The notes beneath the pieces are model-generated. The model did no database searches and was not told the DNA's origin. It was given only the letters and a program-made list of their open reading frames with translations. From UBA993 sp964436815 (GTDB taxonomy: Bacteria; Bacillota; Dethiobacteria; DTU022), in contig CAYTER010000055.1 of the NCBI GenBank assembly GCA_964436815.1, forward strand, positions 1 through 12,376: a DNA stretch of 12,376 nt, written 5' to 3'. The translations under genes were made by a program, and so were the position numbers. Each line of letters begins with the position of its first letter. Within the stretch, counting starts at the first letter, position 1. Below, piece after piece: positions 7,142 to 12,376 of this stretch.

Positions 7142-7639
7142 TTAGTTTTTATTCCGTAAACTGCGAAATAAAAGGCGCTCCATCATCCGCATCAGTTTGG
7201 TCGAGAAAAATTCTTTCTCGGAAAGCGGTTGAACGTGAATCGTAAAGAGACCAAGACGATTGCCACCCAACACATCAGTAAAAATCTGGTCGCCTACAAC
7301 TGCTACCTCGCCCGGTTCTAGCTGCATAATCTCCAAAGCTCTGCGAAACGCCCGGCGCCGTGGTTTTATCGCATACCAGATTGCCGGTATTTCAAGTTCC
7401 CGGGCGAGTTGCCCGCCTTTATCTTGACTGTTATTAGAAACGATAATCAGCTTAAATCCTCTTTCTTTTAAATCATTAAACCAGTCAGCGAGACGGGGGT
7501 AAACAGAGCGGTCACTCCAGGGGACAAGGGTATTGTCCATATCCGTAATAATCCCTTTGATCCCCTGCTTTTTAAGCAGTTCAACATCAATTTCAAATAT
7601 ATTTGACAGACTTAAGTCTGGAATCAGCAAATTGCGCAC
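7142..7639 (-). CDS. yqeG: YqeG-family HAD phosphatase (class IIIA)
   Basis: A 165-residue HAD-superfamily hydrolase. Motif I is DMDNTL, with nucleophile Asp33 and general acid/base Asp35. Motif II is SNN (68-70), motif III the Lys of IKPRRRAF (Lys92), and motif IV GDQIFTD (116-122). Length and the N-terminal phrase LLIPDLSLSNIFEID match YqeG of Bacillus, a family linked to phosphatidylglycerophosphate phosphatases by distant homology; the true substrate here is not shown. The start chosen is the GTG at 7639, because GGGAGGT lies 7 nt upstream and the N-terminus then aligns with YqeG. An in-frame ATG six codons earlier (7657) has no ribosome site and lies upstream of that Shine-Dalgarno. It lies between the two c-di-GMP-controlled operons, and no clear promoter for it was identified. 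Confidence 0.88.
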   Translation of the reverse strand: MRNLLIPDLSLSNIFEIDVELLKKQGIKGIITDMDNTLVPWSDRSVYPRLADWFNDLKERGFKLIIVSNNSQDKGGQLARELEIPAIWYAIKPRRRAFRRALEIMQLEPGEVAVVGDQIFTDVLGGNRLGLFTIHVQPLSEKEFFSTKLMRMMERLLFRSLRNKN

Positions 7640-7646
7640 GCATTTG

Positions 7647-7653
7647 ACCTCCC
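7647..7653 (-). promoter_or_regulatory. Shine-Dalgarno deciding the yqeG start
   Basis: GGGAGGT on the minus strand, 7 nt before the GTG at 7639. The upstream in-frame ATG would place this site inside the coding region. Confidence 0.65.
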
Positions 7654-7770
7654 ACATTAGAAACGTCAGCGATAAAATATCTACGACTTTAATGATTACT
7701 CTACCATATTGGCTCTCTTTTTGACAGCAATGGCATATATTTTCTTTTTTTATCTTCTCTATGATAGATC

Positions 7771-7811
7771 AAAATAAGCCGCTTCTCCTTATTGATAAAG
7801 ATTGCGGCTTA
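7771..7811 (-). terminator. Rho-independent terminator closing the MORN/acyl-CoA ligase/roadblock-like operon
   Basis: On the minus strand TAAGCCGC (7811-7804) pairs perfectly with GCGGCTTA (7782-7775), an 8-bp stem. The 21-nt loop can form a small inner helix. The stem is followed directly by TTTT. It lies about 140 nt downstream of the last roadblock-like gene and upstream of yqeG. Confidence 0.8.
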
Positions 7812-7948
7812 CTCTTTAAACTGGAAATTCCAATCTACTTCTGTTGCCCGAATCGGTTTCGTGCTCAAACTATTCAAAATGCAGCCTGTTTATTACTGTA
7901 ATCTGCCTAACTTTAAATTGTTATAGCATGGGCACAGAACATAAAATT

Positions 7949-8404
7949 TTACCGGATGGCTTCCAACATATTGGGGATTGCGATACCCATCAGCGCCCCA
8001 ATGGTGGTCTGGTTCATATCGACCAGAATAAACTGCTGGTATTCGCTCATATCCGGTCCGGACCCATATGAATGACCGGTCAGTGAACTGGAATTCTCCG
8101 TTTTCACTGTGTTGTAATAGAGAACCATTAAAACCTGGTTATTGGCCAGGTTGATTAAAATATAATCAATCTGAAAAGGATAGTCTGATGCAACCAGAGT
8201 TTTTTTTAGCAGCTGTGAAATAGAGCTGATTATTCTGATGTGCTTGGGGACAGCTCCATAGATCGGCAGCAGACCACGACTATGATCAAAAGCAACTGAT
8301 TTTTGCGATTGAGTGTTCCAGATATCAGTTTGAATTAAACCTTTACCCAGATCTTCTTTAAGACTGGCAATCGCCTTTCTGATGTTCTCAAGTGAAAAGT
8401 GCAT
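7949..8404 (-). CDS. Roadblock/LC7-like small protein, paralogue 2 (diverged)
   Basis: A 151-residue soluble protein homologous to the gene just upstream of it. Shared landmarks are LKEDLGKGLIQTDIW near the N-terminus (residues 15-29) and VDMNQTTIGALMGIAIP near the C-terminus (128-144). The predicted order is helix, two strands, long helix (about 51-70), strands, and a C-terminal helix. This is the layout of roadblock/LC7 (MglB-type) proteins, which often act on small GTPases. It has an insertion of about 20 residues, rich in Ser, Gly and Asn (103-119), between two late strands, and lacks the GGYN..AKA.ALFNE phrase of its neighbour. ATG start with AGGTGAGG upstream. No standard family name is certain; the roadblock assignment rests on fold layout, not on a domain search. 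Confidence 0.7.
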   Translation of the reverse strand: MHFSLENIRKAIASLKEDLGKGLIQTDIWNTQSQKSVAFDHSRGLLPIYGAVPKHIRIISSISQLLKKTLVASDYPFQIDYILINLANNQVLMVLYYNTVKTENSSSLTGHSYGSGPDMSEYQQFILVDMNQTTIGALMGIAIPNMLEAIR

Positions 8405-8477
8405 TTCCTCACCTGCCCGGTTGAATGCGATCAGGATTATTTAGACCGTTTGCCGGGTAACCTTACGCAAATATAAT

Positions 8478-8852
8478 TTATTGGGTAGCGCTATGCAGGT
8501 TTTCCTGAATTTTGGGCAGCACGATACTCATCAGGATACCCATGGTGGTCTTCGACAGGTCAACCGTCATTCCCAGCTGATAGTCACCCGATTTGTTGAT
8601 TACAACGAGGTAGCCATTGGCTGTATGGACCATGTAGTAATCTCCGAGGTTGGGAAACTCCGAGCCGGCAAGAGTTTTTTCCAGCATCCTCGTTACTTCG
8701 TTAAAAAGGGCGGTAGCCTTCGCAGCCACATTGTAACCACCTAAAGACTGGGCGTCCTTGATATGCCAGATATCCGCAGAAACAAGGGCATCGCCGAGAT
8801 CAGACTTAAGATCATCGATAATCGCTTTAAATGCTTCAATTGCTTTAGTCAT
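8478..8852 (-). CDS. Roadblock/LC7-like small protein, paralogue 1
   Basis: A 124-residue soluble protein. Predicted elements are an N-terminal helix (IEAFKAIIDDLKSDLG), strands carrying ALVSADIW and QSLGGYN, a long helix (KATALFNEVTRMLEKTL), a strand set (YYMVHTANGYLVVINK, YQLGMTVDL) and a C-terminal helix beginning KTTMGILMSIVLPKI. This order fits roadblock/LC7 proteins. I recall similar GYN..KA.ALFN phrases in small uncharacterised bacterial proteins, but cannot confirm this here. Two ATGs are close together. The inner one at 8852 is preferred because AAGGAAGG then has a usable 9-nt spacing; the outer one at 8861 abuts the Shine-Dalgarno and would add three residues. The gene begins 38 nt after the acyl-CoA ligase stop, so it is very likely in the same transcript. 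Confidence 0.72.
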   Translation of the reverse strand: MTKAIEAFKAIIDDLKSDLGDALVSADIWHIKDAQSLGGYNVAAKATALFNEVTRMLEKTLAGSEFPNLGDYYMVHTANGYLVVINKSGDYQLGMTVDLSKTTMGILMSIVLPKIQENLHSATQ

Positions 8853-8890
8853 ATTAATCATCCTTCCTTTACCCGTCTGATAATCATTTT

Positions 8891-10597
8891 TTACATGCTG
8901 AAATCTTCCATGAAATCATCTGTTACAAAAGAATCTGAATCATATCTTTCTCTTGCTTTAACTGTAGCCGCTTCGGCTCTTTCCGGTGGCTGTTCGGCCA
9001 ACCCGCGTCGCAGGTGTTTACCAACTGTACTTTTAGGAAGTTCGGTGCAAAATTCGATTGCCTTGGGAAGCTTATAAACAGCCAGCCTATCTGCACAGTA
9101 ATCCAAAATTTCTTCTTCCGTAGCCATAATTCCTGCCTTTAAGACAATATATGTTTTTAAGGCTTCCCCAAAATATTGATCCGGTATGCCAGTACTGAGA
9201 ACTTCTGAAACCTTGGGGTGATGAAAAAGCACTTCATCAACCTCGCCCGGGTAAACATTAAGACCGCCGGTGATAATCATCTCTTTCTTGCGGCCAACAA
9301 TATAAAAATACCCGCTGTTATCCATCTTCGCTATATCACCGGTATATAGCCAGCCATCACGAATAGCCTTGGCTGTTTCTTCGGGTCGCTTCCAGTAACC
9401 TTTCATTACCTGCGGCCCCCTGACAATCAGTTCACCTTCCTCACCAATCGGAACATCAATAGTCCCAGTATCTAAATCGACTATGCGGCATTCAGTATCA
9501 GGGTAGGGCAAGCCAATACTGCCGAATTTTCGCAGCCCCCGGTATGGGTTGGCGTGGGTTGTCGGCGAAGCTTCGGTAAGGCCATAACCTTCAATAATTT
9601 TAATCCCAAATTTCACCTCCAGGTTATCGATAACTTCAACCGGAAGCGGAGCCCCTCCTGTGCGCCAGATGTCCACCGATTTAAGATTATGCCTGCCGGC
9701 ATCAGGATGATTGGCGATATTTATAAAAATTGTGGGCACACCCATGAAAAACACCGGGCGATAACGATCAATTAGTTCGAGTGTAGCCTCGACATCAAAG
9801 CGTGGAGACAAGAGTAAACCGAAGGGAGCTGTTAGACCAAAATTCATAACTGCAGTCATCCCGGTGGCATGAAAGAAAGGCATCACAGCAAGCCCATAGC
9901 GCTGTCGAACGCCATTGTTATATTTACTCTTTAACCAGTCTGAAAACCATTCCCGTTTCTGGACAATATTTGAGACTATGTTGTAATGAGTAAGCATAGC
10001 CGCCTTGGGTATGCCAGTTGTGCCTCCTGTATATTGTAAAACCGCTACATCTAAACGGGGATTAATTTCTGCTACTGGTGAGTTTGCAGGGTATCTCTTT
10101 AACATTTCATCAAAAAAGAGGGCGCCTGGCACAGAAATGTCATAATCACTAAGACGATTGATAATCAAATGTTCAACTGCAAGTTTATCCCTGACCGCTA
10201 AAAAGTTTTCAAGGACTAAATCGGCAACGATTATGGCTTTCGGTTCACAATCCCGGAGCACAAGTTCGGTTTCAGCCGGTTTGCAGAGAGGGTCAACCTG
10301 GACTTCGACCGCCCCGATTTTCATGCAGGCGTAATAAGCATAAACATACTCAGGACAGTTAGGCATACTGATTGCCACGCGCTCGCCTTTTTTGATGCCT
10401 AAATCAAGAAGCGCCGCAGCGAAACGATCAATCTTTTCATGCATTTCCCTGTAGGTAATTCCTTCGCTCTGAAAAATCATCGCCACCAGGTTCATACATT
10501 CAGCAGTTTGTTTCTTAAGAAAATCGTAGAGAGACACTTCCGGGTAATCCAGGTTCCAGCGAACCGGATAATTGTTTAACCACATCTGTTTGAACAT
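8891..10597 (-). CDS. AMP-forming acyl-CoA ligase (long-chain fatty-acid-CoA ligase type)
   Basis: A 568-residue member of the ANL adenylate-forming superfamily. It activates a carboxylic acid with ATP to an acyl-adenylate and then transfers it to CoA. Motifs in order are the P-loop YTGGTTGIPKAAMLTH (189-204), GYGLTEASP (337-345), the TGD motif in YTGDIAKMD (418-426), the hinge region GRKKEMIITGGLNVYP (435-450), and the C-terminal catalytic Lys in PKSTVGKHLRR (521-531, Lys527). The overall order resembles FadD-type enzymes; chain-length preference cannot be read from the sequence. An unusual acidic, Phe/Met-rich tail of about 25-30 residues (ending DDFMEDFSM) extends past the usual end. ATG start with GGAGG 10 nt upstream. 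It lies 77 nt after the MORN gene with no terminator between them. Its link to a MORN protein and roadblock-like proteins, not to beta-oxidation genes, suggests a non-catabolic role. Confidence 0.9.
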   Translation of the reverse strand: MFKQMWLNNYPVRWNLDYPEVSLYDFLKKQTAECMNLVAMIFQSEGITYREMHEKIDRFAAALLDLGIKKGERVAISMPNCPEYVYAYYACMKIGAVEVQVDPLCKPAETELVLRDCEPKAIIVADLVLENFLAVRDKLAVEHLIINRLSDYDISVPGALFFDEMLKRYPANSPVAEINPRLDVAVLQYTGGTTGIPKAAMLTHYNIVSNIVQKREWFSDWLKSKYNNGVRQRYGLAVMPFFHATGMTAVMNFGLTAPFGLLLSPRFDVEATLELIDRYRPVFFMGVPTIFINIANHPDAGRHNLKSVDIWRTGGAPLPVEVIDNLEVKFGIKIIEGYGLTEASPTTHANPYRGLRKFGSIGLPYPDTECRIVDLDTGTIDVPIGEEGELIVRGPQVMKGYWKRPEETAKAIRDGWLYTGDIAKMDNSGYFYIVGRKKEMIITGGLNVYPGEVDEVLFHHPKVSEVLSTGIPDQYFGEALKTYIVLKAGIMATEEEILDYCADRLAVYKLPKAIEFCTELPKSTVGKHLRRGLAEQPPERAEAATVKARERYDSDSFVTDDFMEDFSM

Positions 10598-10674
10598 ATA
10601 CTGCTGCCTCCAGGTGAAACTGCTGTATTATGAAGAAAATCATCCACACCATCAAATAAAACTATAATCTGCTT

Positions 10675-12079
10675 CTAATTCAGGTAAAACAGCCAAATAG
10701 CGAATAAAGCCATAGCTAGTAATATCGAAATAGCGATATTCCAAATCCAGAGAATCTTGCCGGGTTTCTTCTGCTGCTCCTGCTCTTTTTGCTCAAGCCT
10801 TTCCCGTAATTCAGAAATTTGTTTCTTAAGTTCATCCGTCTGATCCTCATTAACTGCTTGTAAAATTTCAGTTTCAGGTTCAGGCACAGGCTCAGACANN
10901 NNNNNNNNNNNNNNNNNNNNNNNNNNNNNNNNNNNNNNNNNNNNNNNNNNNNNNNNNNNNNNNNNNNNNNNNNNNNNNNNNNNNNNNNNNNNNNNNNNGC
11001 TCTTTAACATTTAAGTCTAAAGAATCTTTTTGAACACTTTGATCAGGTTCTATTAATTCAAGACGATGATCTTCAAACTGTGGAACAACCAGTTTGGGCT
11101 TAATCTGATCATTTGACCATTCCCCACAAATTTTACTGCCGTCGATACATAATAGAGTCCCATTACCTTCTCTTTTGTCATTTAACCATGACCCGGCATA
11201 GATTCGATCGTCCTCATAAAACATAATACCGCAACCATGTCTTTTACCCTCTAACCGCTCACCGTAGTACTTCATGGTACTGGGGTAGAGCATAATCCCC
11301 TGCCCCTGCATGATATCGCCAACCCACTGCCCGATGTAGGTTCTGCCGTCTGGAAAACCAAGTATACCTTCACCATGTTTCTTGCCATCTTGCCACTCGC
11401 CGATATAGCGCCGACCATCCTGCCAATTCATCACTCCAAGGTCGCTTTCCGGGATTATTACGGCAGCCGGCTTATTTTCCAGCGGTTCGGCGCAAAGCCA
11501 GATATCTTCTCCGCACTTGTTACCTCTATCCCATTCGCAGAAATATTGACGCCCGTCGGCATAAATCATCAAACCCATACCATGCCGATTTCCATTTTCC
11601 CATTCCCCAATGTGCTTACCGAGGTACTGGCTTTCCGACCAGTAGACCATGATGCCCTGGCCTGATCTTTTACCCTCTTTCCACTGTCCAACATATTTTC
11701 TACCGTTAGCCCAGGTAATAATGCCCAGGCCGTTTGGTTTATCATTTTCCCATTCTCCCAAAAAATGGGTTCCGCCTGGTTGAGTCCATAAACCCAATCC
11801 GCTACGTTTGCCGTTTTTTTGATTTCCGTCATATACACTGCCATCGGGCCATGTTATCTTTCCCTGGCCGTTTGGAAGATCGTTTTCCCATTTACCACTA
11901 TACTGCCGGCCATCAGTGTAAATTATTGTACCTTCACCATGCTTAAGGCCCTCTTTGAAGTCACCCTCATATTTACTGCCATCAGCATAAATCTTTCTGC
12001 CCCGGCTTTCTTTGAACCCCCGGTATTGCTCAACGGGTTGTTTGCGGCCTTCGGGAAAAAGAAATATTCCAGTGCTCAT
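10675..12079 (-). CDS. MORN-repeat protein with C-terminal coiled coil and membrane anchor (interrupted by assembly gap)
   Basis: Before the gap 360 residues are visible; about 12 MORN repeats (23-residue units with the pattern Y.G.W..G...G.G) span residues 36-325. The sixth carries a small insertion, and the seventh is degenerate with a 20-25 residue insertion. A polar acidic linker follows. After the gap, 73 residues in the same orientation contain a Pro/Glu segment (SEPVPEPETE), a charged heptad-like coiled coil (DELKKQISELRERLEQKEQE), a basic stretch KKPGK and a hydrophobic helix to the end (WIWNIAISILLAMALFAIWLF), ending YLN. I read both parts as one tail-anchored protein with the MORN array in the cytoplasm. 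For one frame the true gap must be a multiple of 3; 100 is not, but it is a placeholder. ATG start with AAAGGA 9 nt upstream. MORN repeats bind lipids or scaffold membranes in other systems. Confidence 0.8.
10899..10998. other. Assembly gap of 100 N inside the MORN gene
   Basis: Exactly 100 N of unknown true length. The left side ends in an acidic Pro/Glu segment and the right side in a polar linker, consistent with a low-complexity stretch that broke assembly. Whether the two sides are one gene cannot be proven from this sequence. Confidence 0.95.
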
Positions 12080-12096
12080 GATAACATTCCTTTCCC

Positions 12097-12113
12097 GCCC
12101 GGTTTATCCGGGC
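12097..12113 (-). other. Perfect GC-rich stem-loop immediately before the MORN ribosome site
   Basis: GCCCGG-ATAAA-CCGGGC on the minus strand: 6 bp all G-C, 5-nt loop. It ends 3 nt before the AAAGGAA Shine-Dalgarno. No U run follows, so it is not a terminator. It could protect the 5' end of the message or influence ribosome access. Confidence 0.6.
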
Positions 12114-12195
12114 TTATCAACTTAAACAGCATAAAAGATAATTTCTGGAGTAAATTTTTACTGAAAATATCGAGTAAGACCTCTAAAAACTGAAC

Positions 12196-12225
12196 AAAAA
12201 TAGCCTACTTCGGCAACCAGGCTAT
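12196..12225 (-). terminator. Regulatory terminator hairpin of the MORN-operon riboswitch
   Basis: ATAGCCT (12225-12219) pairs perfectly with AGGCTAT (12206-12200), extended by a G-U pair, with GCCG at the loop tip. It runs directly into TTTT (five U counting the last stem base). The 3' arm contains the strand that closes aptamer P1, and the loop contains the conserved GGTTGCCGAA aptamer element. Terminator and aptamer are therefore mutually exclusive, predicting that c-di-GMP binding permits read-through. Confidence 0.65.
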
Positions 12226-12303
12226 CATAGTTAGCAAGCTAACCTTAGATCCTTGGTTTTGCGTCCCTGCCTTTCGGCAGGTTTGCTATTATCGTATCAG
12301 GCT
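12202..12303 (-). ncRNA. Cyclic di-GMP-I (GEMM-I) riboswitch upstream of the MORN operon
   Basis: Minus-strand landmarks: P1 from AGCCT (12303-12299) and AGGCT (12206-12202); GCAAACC; P2 CCTGCC-GAAA-GGCAGG, a perfect 6-bp stem with GAAA loop; GGGACGCAAAACC; P3 containing TCTAAG and TATGA. The last two resemble the 11-nt receptor for a GAAA tetraloop and flank GTTAG-CTTG-CTAAC. The 3' element is GGTTGCCGAA. The G equivalent to Vc2 G20 (position 12286) and the C equivalent to C92 are present, so c-di-GMP is the predicted ligand. It is preceded by a good promoter and followed about 120 nt later by the MORN gene. Confidence 0.95.
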
Positions 12304-12328
12304 TATGTTCTGCACTAATATTAAAAAT

Positions 12329-12357
12329 ATAATAAATAAAATTATAATTAATGTCAA
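12329..12357 (-). promoter_or_regulatory. Sigma-A-type promoter of the MORN operon
   Basis: On the minus strand a perfect TTGACA (12357-12352) is separated by 17 bp of AT-rich DNA from TATTAT (12334-12329), one mismatch from consensus. Predicted transcription starts near 12321, about 18 nt before the riboswitch P1 strand. Confidence 0.85.
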
Positions 12358-12376
12358 TGTTTCCTGCAATATTTTT

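Larger units (their letters stand above)
7640..7948. other. Intergenic region between yqeG and the roadblock-like genes
   Basis: About 300 bp of AT-rich sequence. It contains the minus-strand terminator at 7771-7811 and the yqeG Shine-Dalgarno. A weak minus-strand promoter candidate for yqeG is TTGCTG, 16 bp, TATGGT. No credible gene was found on either strand. Confidence 0.6.

Noticed and set aside
10675..11010. Separate small membrane-protein gene downstream of the MORN gene
   Set aside because: Its start falls inside the N run, so no real start or ribosome site is visible. Continuous linker, coiled coil and anchor of one protein is the simpler reading, though gap closure is needed.

Overview
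The window looks like part of a draft genome of a Gram-positive anaerobe of the class Clostridia, most likely a Peptococcaceae-type bacterium (Pelotomaculum/Desulfotomaculum relatives). The reasons are strong AGGAGG-type ribosome sites, frequent GTG starts, a YqeG phosphatase, cyclic di-GMP-I riboswitches and a monoderm-style type IV pilus operon. This placement is inference. Every recognised gene lies on the minus strand, so transcription runs from high to low coordinates. Two runs of exactly 100 N (3023-3122, 10899-10998) look like placeholder assembly gaps; each interrupts a gene.

Right-hand unit (about 12360 down to 7771): a sigma-A-type promoter (TTGACA, 17 bp, TATTAT) drives a leader with a cyclic di-GMP-I riboswitch. 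Next come a MORN-repeat protein with a predicted C-terminal membrane anchor, an acyl-CoA ligase, and two tandem paralogous small proteins with a roadblock/LC7-like layout. The unit closes with a rho-independent terminator (7771-7811). No terminator was seen between these genes, so they are read as one operon.

Middle (7640-6784): a YqeG-family HAD phosphatase gene, then an intergenic region with an extended -10 promoter framed by a perfect 9-bp inverted repeat, and a second cyclic di-GMP-I riboswitch.

Left-hand unit (6774 down to the window edge): a type IV pilus operon. It contains a PilP-like membrane protein, a 900-residue PilQ-related protein (STN domain plus seven about 70-residue secretin N-domain-like repeats, no recognisable secretin barrel, C-terminal InlB-B-type domain), pilT, pilC, pilM and the start of pilN. 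Gene spacing is tight, with one stop directly abutting the next start.

The unifying idea is that two neighbouring operons appear to read the same second messenger. In both leaders the 3' strand of aptamer helix P1 can also form a hairpin followed by a U-rich run. This predicts genetic ON switches, with high c-di-GMP raising expression of both the pilus machinery and the MORN/acyl-CoA ligase/roadblock-like unit. That makes the right-hand operon a candidate, apparently uncharacterised, accessory or localisation module for the pilus. The co-regulation follows from the leaders; the functional link is a hypothesis.
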